Shown here: piece after piece, positions 43,693-53,694 of the stretch
Layout of the letters: every line of letters begins with the position of its first letter
Position numbering within the stretch: position 1 is the stretch's first letter
NCBI GenBank assembly: GCA_020161535.1
Contig: JAIUNW010000003.1
Coordinates: 186,001 to 250,000, forward strand
DNA from: Bacteroidota bacterium
Lineage (GTDB): Bacteria; Bacteroidota; Bacteroidia; Chitinophagales; Chitinophagaceae
DNA length: 64,000 bases
Direction of reading: 5' to 3'
Made by a program: the position numbers and the translations under genes
The notes under the pieces: generated by a model
Told to the model about the DNA's origin: nothing
What the model saw: the letters and a program-made list of their open reading frames with translations, nothing else
The model's database searches: none

Positions 43693-45744
43693 TTAATTTA
43701 CAACAGGGAAAGCGGATATCCGTAACCGGGCACCACCCATCGGCACCAGGGTCAATTCGGTAACTGGTTCGTTGGTACTGACCGGGCTTTGCGGTAACAC
43801 GGCACAGAGCTTGTATTCGTCCAACTGCCAGGAAGGAATTGCTTTCCCATTCACCTTCAACTCAATTGGTGCGTTGTTATTGGTGAAGGGATTGTTGTCT
43901 TTGGGCCAGGCCTTTCGCTGTATGCGAAAAGATTTCAAGGCATCATACTTGTCAACATACAAACCATAGTTCCAGGCATTGGTCGGAAATATTTCGAAAG
44001 AAGGCCACTTGTTTTCATCGGCTGTTGGTTGCCAGCGGGCATCCCAAACAGATGTTTTACTACTTTGTTGTTTTTCGTAGCGCTCACCAATTTTCAATGA
44101 AAAGGTCAGCGGACCATAATTCACCGATACGCTGTTTTTGTTTTCCTTCCATTCACGCATTTTAAGCGACATCGGCAATTGGATCTTCACCTTATCACCA
44201 TTTTTCCAACTGCCATCCAGTATGATATAACCCGATTTGGTACGTGGCATTTTCAGTTCGCGGCCGTTCACCGACACCAACATATTTTCACACCAATTCG
44301 GTTGCCGCAAATAAATGGGGAACTCAGCCTGCCCGCCTGAAACAATAAGCCGCATCTCCACTGTTTCTTCAAATGGATAATTGGTTTTGGTTTCAATTTC
44401 AACCGGTATTCCATTGGCTACTTTCGCCTTCAGGGTACCCGCTGTATACAATTGCACAGCCAGGCCGTTATCGGGCGTTGCCATCCATGCATTCTCTGCA
44501 TAATATACCCAGCCTGCAGCATGGTTGTGTTGGCAACAACGACTGCTGAAAGGATTCATCATTAAAAAAGGACCGCTGTTATCGATACCCGGTGCATGAT
44601 TGGCAGAATCACTCTGCACCATGTTTGGTGCCGTCAGGTACCGCAACGAACGATAATCTTCCATGAAAGCAGCGGGAAAAGTATTGAACGCTACATCTTC
44701 ACAGTTGTCTGCCCACATCGGATCACCGGTGTATTGCAACAAAAATTGATCGGAGGTCATTTGCTCTACCATGCCACAGGTTTCCACCGCCTGCCGCGGA
44801 TCATTATACCCTTTGCGCGAATTCTCATCACCGCCCCACATGCCGCCCGGCACCTGGCCATACATACGACGAACCAAAGCAAAATTATTATAGCTCGCCT
44901 GTTTATCAGTCTCCAGCTTGCTTTGCAGATAATAAGTAGCCGGTTCGCGAAAGCACTGGGCAATGTTCACATTGTGCCAGTTGGGCAGGTTGTCGGCCTG
45001 CCGCCAGTCGGCAGTATGGCGATCAATTTTGGTGGCCAGGTCAAGCAGAAATGCATCGCCCGTAATATTATACAACCAATACACGCTGATCAGGTTATCA
45101 CCACCGCGACTGTTTTCCCAATAGTCTTTCAGGAATTTTTCGTCGGGCACCGACAACTGGTAGCGAAAATAATTGGTCATGAAGGGAATCACGCGCGGGT
45201 CTTTGCTGTATTCATAATACGATTGCAAACACCAGAGCATCGGCATATTCGTCCACAGATCGCGATGGCCATTTCTTTCTACCGACGGACCAAAATCGCC
45301 ATTGTCGCGTTGGTTGTTAAGCACATGATCGATCCAAAATTTTGTTTCAGCGATCATCGTCTTGTCGTTCAGCATATAGGCAATATCACCATACCCTTTC
45401 AACCAGTAGGGCAATTCTTCCCAACCCCATTTCCCTTTGCCTTCTTTGTTCAGCCAGGCATTGTCGGTTTTGGACAACCATACACTGATCTCACCAAGGT
45501 GACCCGTGAGTCCATCGCGCTGTAGTTCAATTTGCTTGCGCAGCCAACTTCCGGGTACAAAAGAACCAATTGGCAGGCGCGTGAAATAGTTTTTGCTTAA
45601 GGGCGCCCGGTTACCGGTATAGTTTACATTGTTTCGATTGTTGATGGTGCTCGGTACTGCTTCAGCATCAACCCGATTTTGTGCCACGCCTTGCAGCGCC
45701 GAGCAAGTCAGCAGCAAGGTCCAGGCCCATTTGTTACGTGCCAT
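43693..45744 (-). CDS. GH127-type beta-L-arabinofuranosidase
   Basis: A 683-residue exported enzyme (signal MARNKWAWTLLLTCSALQGVAQ). It belongs to the DUF1680/GH127 clan. The zinc-site pattern is visible: Glu321 and Cys323 in VETCGMVEQM, plus Cys403 and Cys404 in SRCCQHN. In the founding enzyme HypBA1 the matching residues are Glu338, Cys340, Cys417 and Cys418, with Cys417 proposed as nucleophile. The Glu322-type acid/base appears as expected. It would cleave beta-L-arabinofuranosides, as found on hydroxyproline-rich plant glycoproteins and rhamnogalacturonan II. Related families such as GH146 cannot be excluded by eye. It is 3 bp downstream of GH2. Confidence 0.88.
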   Translation of the reverse strand: MARNKWAWTLLLTCSALQGVAQNRVDAEAVPSTINNRNNVNYTGNRAPLSKNYFTRLPIGSFVPGSWLRKQIELQRDGLTGHLGEISVWLSKTDNAWLNKEGKGKWGWEELPYWLKGYGDIAYMLNDKTMIAETKFWIDHVLNNQRDNGDFGPSVERNGHRDLWTNMPMLWCLQSYYEYSKDPRVIPFMTNYFRYQLSVPDEKFLKDYWENSRGGDNLISVYWLYNITGDAFLLDLATKIDRHTADWRQADNLPNWHNVNIAQCFREPATYYLQSKLETDKQASYNNFALVRRMYGQVPGGMWGGDENSRKGYNDPRQAVETCGMVEQMTSDQFLLQYTGDPMWADNCEDVAFNTFPAAFMEDYRSLRYLTAPNMVQSDSANHAPGIDNSGPFLMMNPFSSRCCQHNHAAGWVYYAENAWMATPDNGLAVQLYTAGTLKAKVANGIPVEIETKTNYPFEETVEMRLIVSGGQAEFPIYLRQPNWCENMLVSVNGRELKMPRTKSGYIILDGSWKNGDKVKIQLPMSLKMREWKENKNSVSVNYGPLTFSLKIGERYEKQQSSKTSVWDARWQPTADENKWPSFEIFPTNAWNYGLYVDKYDALKSFRIQRKAWPKDNNPFTNNNAPIELKVNGKAIPSWQLDEYKLCAVLPQSPVSTNEPVTELTLVPMGGARLRISAFPVVN

Positions 45745-45747
45745 TAG

Positions 45748-47595
45748 TTAACGTACGTTTTTAACCTGCGGATTATTATAAATTTTTTCATGCAGGGCTT
45801 TGAGATCAGCCACTGACATTTTTTGTACTTTTCGATCGTAGGTGAGAAATCCGTTTGTTTCCACTTCCACATCGGTGGTTTGGGTGTACACCGCAGCCGA
45901 TAAGCCCTTTTCGATCAGGTGTGGAAAGCGATCCATAAACGCCGCATACTTCTGCAGCATTTCATTGCTATTTTTAAAAGTCTGGTAGCCCCAGTTTTTG
46001 GTGTCTTGCCAGGTATGTCCTTCAACCGGCAGGCCGAGTCCGCCAAATTCACCCAATACGAGTATCCGGCCTTTGCCAAATAATGCGGGATCGGGCATCA
46101 ATGGCTCGGGATAATTGTGCAAGTCGATGATTTGACCCACGTCAACAAAGTTGCCGCCACTGGCCGTGTTCACCAAGCGGCTCGGGTCTTTCGCCATGGT
46201 CCATTCAACAATTTCTTTGGTTTTAAATTGGCCCCAGGCTTCGTTGAACGGCACCCACACTACTATAGAAGGGTTGTTGTGAAAATCCTGCATGATCTCT
46301 TTCCATTCAGTACGATAGATGGCTTCTGATTCGGGCGTGCGGTCTTTGTCGGTCGCGCGACCATAAATACCCGGCCTCATTTCCCAGCTATTGCCCAGGT
46401 CGCCACTCGGCATATCCTGCCATACCAACATACCGACTTGGTCGCAGTAGCTGTACCAGCGTGCAGGCTCTACCTTCACGTGTTTGCGAATCATATTAAA
46501 GCCCATCTCTTTGGTGCGAACAATATCGAACTTTAGCGCATCGTCGGTAGGCGCTGTGTATAAGCCATCAGGCCACCAGCCCTGATCGAGCGGGCCAAAT
46601 TGAAAAACAAATTCATCATTCAGCATCATGCGCTGGATGCCATTTTGATCAGGTGCCATGGAAATTTTACGCATGGCGAAATAACTTTTTATCTCGTCTA
46701 CTTTTTTTCCCTTACGCATCACCGTTAGGGTCAGGTCATAGAGGGCAGGATGCGAGGGCGACCATTTCTCGGGGTTGTCAATAGCCAAAGAAAGCGTCGA
46801 CTTACCGTCGGTTTTTTGTTCGGCTACTATGGTGCCTGCTTTGCTGGCAGTAACGAGGAGTTCATCACCCGCTTGCAAGTTTTCGACCGTGGTTTCCAGT
46901 TCCAGGCTTTTCTTGTCGAGGTTCGGCGTTTGCTTGAAAGAAGAGATATAGGTTTTCGGAACGGCTTCGAGCCAAACAGTTTGCCAGATACCGGTTACCG
47001 GTGTGTACCAGATGCCGTGCGGGTTTTTGATTTGTTTGCCGCGGGGTTGCGGACCATCGTCAGAAGGATCCCACACTTTAACGACCAGCTTTTGGTTGCC
47101 TTTTTTATTCAATGCCGACGTAATATCAAAGCTGAAGGGATCATAACCACCCTCGTGTTTACCGACTGGTTTGTCGTTGACGAAAACCTCGCAACGCCAG
47201 TCGACCGCGCCAAATTGAAGCAATACGTTTTTGTTCTTAAAATTCGCAGGCAGGCTAAAAGAACGCTCGTACCAGAGAATGCTGTCTTTACCAACTGTTT
47301 TGCCAACACCACTGAGTGCAGACTCAACAGCAAAGGGCACCAGTATTTTGCCCTGGGCGGTGGTGGGTGCAGCATCGGCAACGGGTAAAATTGCATAAGA
47401 CCAAAGGCCATTCAAGTTTAACCAATTGTCGCGCACCATTTGCGGGCGGGGATAATCGGGTAAGGGTTTGGCGGGGTCTAGTTTATCAGCCCATTCGGTT
47501 TTGATTTTATTGCCGGCGGGTTTCCAATCCTGCGCAACCACAGCCGAGATAGTCAGTGCCGTGAGCGAGGCAATACAGGTGATTTTTTTCAGCAT
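45748..47595 (-). CDS. GH2-family glycoside hydrolase
   Basis: From the ATG at 47595 the product is 615 residues (MLKKITCIASLTALTISAVVAQ signal). An ATG at 47643 lies in the leader. It has the GH2 sandwich, immunoglobulin-like and TIM-barrel layout. VWVPFNEAWGQF contains the acid/base Glu and LVLGEFGGLG contains the nucleophile Glu. GH2 enzymes include beta-galactosidase, beta-glucuronidase and beta-mannosidase; specificity cannot be told. An alpha-arabinopyranosidase or galactosidase role would fit an arabinogalactan target. It is the first enzyme gene after an intra-operon hairpin. Confidence 0.9.
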   Translation of the reverse strand: MLKKITCIASLTALTISAVVAQDWKPAGNKIKTEWADKLDPAKPLPDYPRPQMVRDNWLNLNGLWSYAILPVADAAPTTAQGKILVPFAVESALSGVGKTVGKDSILWYERSFSLPANFKNKNVLLQFGAVDWRCEVFVNDKPVGKHEGGYDPFSFDITSALNKKGNQKLVVKVWDPSDDGPQPRGKQIKNPHGIWYTPVTGIWQTVWLEAVPKTYISSFKQTPNLDKKSLELETTVENLQAGDELLVTASKAGTIVAEQKTDGKSTLSLAIDNPEKWSPSHPALYDLTLTVMRKGKKVDEIKSYFAMRKISMAPDQNGIQRMMLNDEFVFQFGPLDQGWWPDGLYTAPTDDALKFDIVRTKEMGFNMIRKHVKVEPARWYSYCDQVGMLVWQDMPSGDLGNSWEMRPGIYGRATDKDRTPESEAIYRTEWKEIMQDFHNNPSIVVWVPFNEAWGQFKTKEIVEWTMAKDPSRLVNTASGGNFVDVGQIIDLHNYPEPLMPDPALFGKGRILVLGEFGGLGLPVEGHTWQDTKNWGYQTFKNSNEMLQKYAAFMDRFPHLIEKGLSAAVYTQTTDVEVETNGFLTYDRKVQKMSVADLKALHEKIYNNPQVKNVR

Positions 47596-47634
47596 GCTTA
47601 ACAGATATAATAAATGAAGATAAGTGTAAAATAA

Positions 47635-47668
47635 GCAGGCCATACAGCCGGTTGGCTGAATGGCCTGC
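47635..47668 (-). terminator. Intra-operon hairpin between susCD/DUF3823 and the enzyme genes
   Basis: Arms GCAGGCCAT and ATGGCCTGC (47635-47643, 47660-47668) enclose an inner CAGCC/GGCTG stem. On the minus strand the sequence after the stem is TTATTTTACAC, partly T-rich. It lies between the DUF3823 stop (47701) and the GH2 start (47595). A partial terminator would lower expression of the downstream enzymes. Confidence 0.65.
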
Positions 47669-47700
47669 GGGCTTCAAAGGCATTGAAGGTTTAATAGCTA

Positions 47701-48408
47701 CTAATAGGTAATTTTTTGTACCTGGCTATAGAGCCAGTCTTCCACACCATCTATTTTTACGCCTACCCTGACAAACATATAATTTTGCGCAGGTGTTACA
47801 CTGGGCACTTCTGCATTCAAACTGATATTGGTAAGACCAGGAAAATCACTGGCAGGTTTTTTCTGCTCGCGCATTTTGTGATCACCCGAATTGGAAACAA
47901 AATCAGTTTTATTCACAAACAGCGCCACTTCTTCTACTTCTTTTGCATCGGCACCTGTTGCAATTTGCTCGAGGTCAAATTTCGCTGTTACGGTACTGGA
48001 TGATCCGTTGATTTGCAGGTTTCGAATCATATAATAGGGTGTCACATTGATATCGATCGACTGACTTCCATTTACATTGATCACCAGTGAGTCGGGCGCA
48101 CCGCTGGCAGTCTTTGGCCAGATAAATGGTCCCTGTCCATTCGGCACGATCATTTTATACGTGCCATTGAACAGCAGCGCATTCAAAGTGCCATCCTGTT
48201 TGAAAGTGGAACCCATGGGTCCGGTTTTGCCGAAACCAGATTGGTACAATTCAAACGTAACCTGGTTTTGTTCGAAACCCAGTTGCTCGCCCTGGTAAAC
48301 CACCCGGCCGGTCAACTGCGATGAAGGTGCATCATAGTTGTCTTTTTTGCAGGAAGCAAAAGCCAACACACCCAGCAAAAACAGACCATATTTATTCATT
48401 GGTTTCAT
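47701..48408 (-). CDS. DUF3823-family SusE/F-like surface lipoprotein
   Basis: A 235-residue lipoprotein (lipobox FASC, Cys20; an ATG at 48399 would shorten the signal). The mature region TGRVVYQGEQLGFEQNQVTFEL matches DUF3823, a carboxypeptidase-regulatory-like beta-sandwich, followed by a second beta domain (YYMIRNLQINGSSSTVTAKFDLE). DUF3823 genes typically lie directly after susD and encode surface glycan-binding proteins. It is 21 bp downstream of susD. The glycan is unknown. Confidence 0.85.
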   Translation of the reverse strand: MKPMNKYGLFLLGVLAFASCKKDNYDAPSSQLTGRVVYQGEQLGFEQNQVTFELYQSGFGKTGPMGSTFKQDGTLNALLFNGTYKMIVPNGQGPFIWPKTASGAPDSLVINVNGSQSIDINVTPYYMIRNLQINGSSSTVTAKFDLEQIATGADAKEVEEVALFVNKTDFVSNSGDHKMREQKKPASDFPGLTNISLNAEVPSVTPAQNYMFVRVGVKIDGVEDWLYSQVQKITY

Positions 48409-48429
48409 AATTGTTGATTTAATGGGTAA

Positions 48430-50298
48430 TTACTGGTTCGGTTGACGTACAATGGTTGGGTTGGCAGCACGGATATCGTCACCGATGGCTGAATAATAGT
48501 TGCCCAATTGGAAACGATTGACGCCTGTTACCCGCGAAGGTTTGGTTTCAATATAGATCCACTTGCCGGCATTGGCGCCATCCTGCACGCGATATGGCCA
48601 GAGCCCCCAGGGCTGTGTGCTTTTTGCTGTGGCTTTACCCAGGTTGTTGATAATATCACTGTAAGAAGTGGCGTCACCGTTCCAAACTTTGTCGGCAATT
48701 CTCCATCTTTTGTAGTCGAAGAGAATATGACCTTCAAAGGCAAGCTCAACCCGGCGTTCATGCACAATGCGATCAAAATTGATATCAGCAGCCGTGAGCG
48801 GCGTGGTAATACCGGCTCGCTCGCGAACCTGGTTCATAAAACCAGCAGCAACAGCAGGTTGACCCAGTTCAAAAGCTGCTTCAGCTGCATTCAGCAACAC
48901 CTCCCCAAAGCGATAACGAATAAACGCCACATCACTACCGCGACCACGACGACCGGAACCGGTTTGCGGATCAAGCCATTTGCGAATGTAAAAACCTGTT
49001 TGTGTGCGGAACTCAAGACCATTTACTGGTCCATCGGTTCCCACCAGAGAGCCGCCACTGGCATCGGTGGTTACAATTGTACCCGCCGATGTGATTTCGC
49101 CTGCCTTGATCTTCAACTGACCTGATTTAAAATAAGCACCGGGAACCAGTATGGTACCTCGGAGACGGGCATCACGACCGGCAAAAAGATCTTCCTGGTT
49201 GTTGTAGGCGATACGAGATGCCGACGTGCCTATTGGCAGGGGTGCGAATGTGCCGTTCAACAATTCAAACTGTTCCACCAGGTTTAACGACGGATTCAAA
49301 CGACCGGCATCGCCGCCCTCATCTGAACGGCTATAGGGTTGGTCGTTGGTGGTAAAGCCATGCGTTTTACCGGCAAAGGCTTTGAAGTCTTCAATAAAGA
49401 TCGACTCCTGGTTAACGCTGGATTTATCGAGGAAGATGGCTGCAAAATTTTCTTCCAGGTCGGGCAATGCCCGGTACAAACTAACCGTACCTGCACTTTG
49501 GTCGATGATTTCGTTTGCGGCGCGAAGGGCAATGGTATAGTAACCATTCGCCTGGCTGGCTGCAATACCCACTTCGCCGGTTGATAAACTTACCGTTGGT
49601 GTTGTTGCGCCATATTTTGCAATCGAACCGGCATAGAGGGCAGCGCGGCTTTCCATGGCCAATGCAGCTGCTTTTGTAGCACGCGATTTGTCAGCCAGGT
49701 TCGCCGGCAAATCGTTCTTTATTTCTTCGGCTTCACTGATAACGAAATCATATATCTCTGCTTCTTTGGCGCGAGGACGTTGCAGGTAGGTTGGATCGCC
49801 TTTATAATCGTACTGCATCGGTTCAATAATCAATGGAACACCACCCATGCGCTTCACCATCTCGAAATAATAATTTGCGCGCAGAAATCGCCCTTCTGCT
49901 AAAAATCGCGCTTTGTCGCCCGCAGTAATTTTGGTAGACACTTCGGTGGCATCCATCCGCTGCAGGAAAAGGTTCAGGTCGCGGATATAACCATAATCCC
50001 AGGTACCCCATTCGCCATAGCCCCAGCCACTGCGGGTAACAAGAAAATCCGATCCGTTTTCTGATGGAAACGATTCGCTGAAATCAGCAAATGTCCGCCA
50101 GCCACCATCGAGAGACGAAAAATCTACCTGCCGATTGTATAGGTCGCCCAGCACCGACAGAATCAGGGCCGGATCAGAAAATACGGTTTCGCTCGGCAAT
50201 ACCTGGACAGGTGGGATATCCAGAAAATCGCTGTCTTTTTTACAACCGCTCAGGGCGGTAGCAAGACCCACTATCGAATAGACAATAATCTTTTTCAT
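48430..50298 (-). CDS. SusD/RagB-family starch-binding-like lipoprotein
   Basis: A 622-residue lipoprotein (lipobox LSGC, Cys19). It shows the SusD pattern: FLDIPPVQVLPSETVFSDP, an N-terminal helical segment with RFLRANYYFEMVKRMGGVPL (a strongly conserved SusD/RagB core), and the C-terminal RVELAFEGHILFDYKRWRIAD. It captures glycan at the cell surface and lids the SusC pore. It lies 29 bp downstream of susC. Length (~620) is slightly long for the family but not unusual. Confidence 0.94.
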   Translation of the reverse strand: MKKIIVYSIVGLATALSGCKKDSDFLDIPPVQVLPSETVFSDPALILSVLGDLYNRQVDFSSLDGGWRTFADFSESFPSENGSDFLVTRSGWGYGEWGTWDYGYIRDLNLFLQRMDATEVSTKITAGDKARFLAEGRFLRANYYFEMVKRMGGVPLIIEPMQYDYKGDPTYLQRPRAKEAEIYDFVISEAEEIKNDLPANLADKSRATKAAALAMESRAALYAGSIAKYGATTPTVSLSTGEVGIAASQANGYYTIALRAANEIIDQSAGTVSLYRALPDLEENFAAIFLDKSSVNQESIFIEDFKAFAGKTHGFTTNDQPYSRSDEGGDAGRLNPSLNLVEQFELLNGTFAPLPIGTSASRIAYNNQEDLFAGRDARLRGTILVPGAYFKSGQLKIKAGEITSAGTIVTTDASGGSLVGTDGPVNGLEFRTQTGFYIRKWLDPQTGSGRRGRGSDVAFIRYRFGEVLLNAAEAAFELGQPAVAAGFMNQVRERAGITTPLTAADINFDRIVHERRVELAFEGHILFDYKRWRIADKVWNGDATSYSDIINNLGKATAKSTQPWGLWPYRVQDGANAGKWIYIETKPSRVTGVNRFQLGNYYSAIGDDIRAANPTIVRQPNQ

Positions 50299-50327
50299 TG
50301 CTAATAGTTAACTGAATAGTCGTTTAA

Positions 50328-53300
50328 TTAAAAGCTCAGGTTAACGCCCGCGTTTAGGATTTTGTTCTGCGGAAACTGCAGTCCATTGTCGTCCTGAATT
50401 TCCGGATCGATATTATACTGCTTCAGGTTATCAAAGGAGAACAGGTTGTAAGCATTCAGGTAAAAACGCGCCCTTTGCATTTTGACACGGCTGAGGATTT
50501 TTGATGACACGGTATACCCTAGCTCAATGGTACGTGCACGCAGGTAGGTCACATTGTGCAACCAAAACGTGCTGTTTCGATTGTAGTTGCTATGCCCACC
50601 CTGGTTGTAACGCAAGGCTGGATATTTTCCGGCCACCCAGGCACTGTTGGGATCATACGGATTCACTTTGTGCCAGCGATCTTCGAAAATCTTGTTCAGG
50701 TTTCCGTTGTTTTGGAAGGCCCAGCGCATTTCCCAGTTCTGGTTATAGGTATAACCTGATGCACCGGAGAAGTCGATGTGAAAATCAAAAGCTTTGTAAG
50801 CCGCACCCAGCGTAAAGCCGAAGTTGATGAAAGGCAGTCGTCCTGTACCATAGCCGACACGGCGCATATCATAGCTGTCAATCTTTCCATCGTTGTTGAT
50901 GTCCTTGTAGATTAAGTCGCCGGGCAGGAGGGTCTTGTTACCAAGTCCGTCAATATTCACTGTATAGTTGTTGATTTCTTCCATCGACTGGAACTGTCCA
51001 ATCACTTCATAACCCCAATCGCCACCGCCATTTTTATCATTCCAATTGCCGCCTGAATACCGGTCGCGACGATCGTTAAAATACTGGTCCCAAGAGTTAA
51101 AGAAAAGTGGGTTATACGTACTTAAAGTTCGCTGACGGGCATAGCTGAAATTGCCACCCACATTATAACGGACATCACCGATCTGGTCGTTCCAGTTCAA
51201 ACTGAATTCAAAACCTTTTACCGCATCGCTTTCAATATTTTCTTGCGGAAGACTGTAACCAATCTCAATGGGCACCAGTACATCGTTTTTATTACCCACA
51301 ATACCATCGCGCTTGCGGTTGAACCAATCGAACGAACCGGCCAGTCGGCTGCGGAACAAGGCGAAGTCCAATCCGACATCGGTGATCTTGCTGGTCATCC
51401 AGGTGATACGGGTAATGGGTACGCCTTTATCGCGTGATACAGTAACGGCATTGCCATTGATGATAGCTGTACCCATATTGTAATTATAACCTTCCATATA
51501 AGCGTAAGGCGCTACGATGTCACCACCATCGAGGTTGCGATCGTCGCCCAATTCTCCGTATGAGCCGCGAAGTTTCAGGTCGTTCAGGATGTCTGAACCA
51601 CCCAGCAATTTTTTCATAAACGGCTCTTCTGTGATACGCCATCCTGCAGATGCACCGGGGAAATAACCTACACGACGGCTGGGCTCGAACAATGAACTAG
51701 CATCACGACGAGCAGAAATCTCCAGAAAATAACGATTGGCAAAACCATAGTTGAAGCGGCCGATATAACCAATCCGTGCAATTTCTGATTGCTGATCGTT
51801 GTATTGGTCCATCGTAGGGAAATAGATCAGGGGCAGGTTGTTCGAAATGGGCGATGCATGTAACCAGTTGTAAAATCTCTTGTTATTCATGCGCTCGGCA
51901 ACCACTGTAGCCCCAATCGTATGCTCACCAAAGGTTCGATTATAGTTGGCCTGTACCTGCGTATTTGTATTGATCAGTTTGGTTTGCTCACGCTCCCGCC
52001 AGGGGTTGGTGGCACCACCGGTACGCTCATATACATCGGTGTCTTCATGATAGGTATAAGCATCGTAGGTATATTCCTGGTTGTTCAACAGGTGGTCGGC
52101 AATATAATACGAATACATGCCTCGCAGATTGAGTCCCTTTATACCAGGCACCTGCCATTCCAAGGTATAGTTCGCTTGCAACACGCGCCACTCTGATTTG
52201 AGTTTACCCGAAATGGTTTCATTCAGGAAGGCGTAGTTGGTTTCCAGGTGCTCACCCAAATCGTTCAGGTATTTTGGATTGTCGTTGGCCCAGGGGCGTT
52301 CGCGCGGCGTATTGCGTAACACGGCAAAACGCGACAACCAATAATCGTCGCCACCAGGCACACCCGGGTTCTGGCGGGTTTCTATACGGCCGTTGATCTG
52401 CACACCCATGCGCAAGCCATTGGCTACTTTGGCCTGTACATTCGACTGCAGGTTAGAGCGATTAAATTTGTATTCGCGACCTAAAACAGAATTTTGGTAT
52501 AGGTTGGTAGCCGATACATAATAGTTTACTTTATCGTTGCCGCCGTTGATATTAAGGTTAACTGAATTCTGTGTGGCGTTTTTCTGTAATACATATTTCG
52601 ACCAGTCGAAACTACGGTATTGCTTACCCGCCGATTCGCCTTGCTTATACTTTTCGAGTTCTTCTTCGGTAATATTTGTGTTGCCGTTACTATTGATCTC
52701 CGCTTCCGCGCGATAGCGCATATAGTCGTAAGAATTGTTGAGCACTTTCGGAAAGCGGGTCCAGTTTTGGATACCGGCATAGCCATCGAAATTGATGGTA
52801 TTGCGACCAGTTGAACCTTTCTTCGTCGTTACCACCACCACGCCGTTGGCCGCACGCACCCCATAGATAGCGGCGGAAGCGTCTTTCAGGATGGTAATAC
52901 TTTCGATATCATTCGGTGCCAGGTTGTTGAACTGGCCTTCGTCTTGCTGTATCCCATCGATAACATACAGTGGCGTACCCATGTTACGAATCTGGATACG
53001 TGCGCTCGCGCCCGGACGACCATCAGGCATCCGGAAAGTAACACCTGGCAATTTACCGGCGAGTGTACTACTCACCGTTGAAGCAGCATGTACCCGATCT
53101 AAATCACGCGACGATACCGACGATACAGCGCCTGTAATCGATTGTTTTGTTTTGGTGCCATATCCAACCACCACCACCTCACCCAATCCGTTGTTGGCAA
53201 TCTGCAATGGCACGTCAAAATCACGACGGCTACCCACCCTGATTTCACTGGCACTATAACCGATCGAGCTGAAAACCAGTATTGAATGATCACTTGCTAC

Positions 53301-53558
53301 TTGTAAAGTGAATCGCCCATCGGCACCGGTACTGGTTGCGTTGGATGTTCCTTTCTCTGTTACAGTAACCTGCGGCAATGGCGCACCCACACTGTCTTTC
53401 ACCACACCGGTTACGGTAACACGGGCAGCATCTTGCGCAGAAAGATGAACAGCACTGATGAGGAAAAGCGTCAGTAAATACAATAATTTTTTTTGCCGTA
53501 GAAAGGGAAGCGCGGCAAACGCAAAGTTGTGCAGAAAGAACCTGGAAAGGGTTTTCAT
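50328..53558 (-). CDS. SusC/RagA-family TonB-dependent receptor
   Basis: A 1076-residue receptor. After a signal ending HLSAQ comes a carboxypeptidase-regulatory-like domain (VTGVVKDSVGAPLPQVTV). The SusC hallmark VVVVGYGTKTKQSITGAV follows in the plug, which includes ADGRF-type loops. A 22-strand beta-barrel fills the rest and ends RFYLNAYNLFSFDNL ... ILNAGVNLSF. It imports oligosaccharides with SusD, energised by TonB. It is the first gene of the leftward PUL operon. A LacI-type operator lies 30 bp upstream of the start. The glycan is inferred from adjacent arabinosidases. Confidence 0.95.
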   Translation of the reverse strand: MKTLSRFFLHNFAFAALPFLRQKKLLYLLTLFLISAVHLSAQDAARVTVTGVVKDSVGAPLPQVTVTEKGTSNATSTGADGRFTLQVASDHSILVFSSIGYSASEIRVGSRRDFDVPLQIANNGLGEVVVVGYGTKTKQSITGAVSSVSSRDLDRVHAASTVSSTLAGKLPGVTFRMPDGRPGASARIQIRNMGTPLYVIDGIQQDEGQFNNLAPNDIESITILKDASAAIYGVRAANGVVVVTTKKGSTGRNTINFDGYAGIQNWTRFPKVLNNSYDYMRYRAEAEINSNGNTNITEEELEKYKQGESAGKQYRSFDWSKYVLQKNATQNSVNLNINGGNDKVNYYVSATNLYQNSVLGREYKFNRSNLQSNVQAKVANGLRMGVQINGRIETRQNPGVPGGDDYWLSRFAVLRNTPRERPWANDNPKYLNDLGEHLETNYAFLNETISGKLKSEWRVLQANYTLEWQVPGIKGLNLRGMYSYYIADHLLNNQEYTYDAYTYHEDTDVYERTGGATNPWREREQTKLINTNTQVQANYNRTFGEHTIGATVVAERMNNKRFYNWLHASPISNNLPLIYFPTMDQYNDQQSEIARIGYIGRFNYGFANRYFLEISARRDASSLFEPSRRVGYFPGASAGWRITEEPFMKKLLGGSDILNDLKLRGSYGELGDDRNLDGGDIVAPYAYMEGYNYNMGTAIINGNAVTVSRDKGVPITRITWMTSKITDVGLDFALFRSRLAGSFDWFNRKRDGIVGNKNDVLVPIEIGYSLPQENIESDAVKGFEFSLNWNDQIGDVRYNVGGNFSYARQRTLSTYNPLFFNSWDQYFNDRRDRYSGGNWNDKNGGGDWGYEVIGQFQSMEEINNYTVNIDGLGNKTLLPGDLIYKDINNDGKIDSYDMRRVGYGTGRLPFINFGFTLGAAYKAFDFHIDFSGASGYTYNQNWEMRWAFQNNGNLNKIFEDRWHKVNPYDPNSAWVAGKYPALRYNQGGHSNYNRNSTFWLHNVTYLRARTIELGYTVSSKILSRVKMQRARFYLNAYNLFSFDNLKQYNIDPEIQDDNGLQFPQNKILNAGVNLSF

Positions 53559-53587
53559 ACAGCAATCAATTGTTGGTTAAAAATGGT

Positions 53588-53601
53588 TGTAATCGTTTAC
53601 A
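53588..53601. promoter_or_regulatory. LacI-type operator upstream of susC
   Basis: TGTAAACGATTACA on the minus strand is a near-perfect palindrome (only the two bases flanking the central CG differ) that matches the LacI/CcpA operator type. It lies 30 bp upstream of the susC ATG, between susC and the HTCS kinase, and downstream of a TTTTTG box on the susC strand. The LacI repressor of the same PUL is the natural candidate to bind it. Confidence 0.7.
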
Positions 53602-53694
53602 TAATCCAAAAACTTGAGTAATTTTAGATTACTAGGTGAAGGTTGCGCATATTTTTTACTTCACTGATTCGATACGTATCAAACTCTTTTCAAA

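Noticed and set aside
44596..45525. A 309-residue plus-strand open frame
   Set aside because: It is antisense to the GH127-type gene, whose frame carries the catalytic residues and conserved motifs. The plus frame has no recognisable domain.
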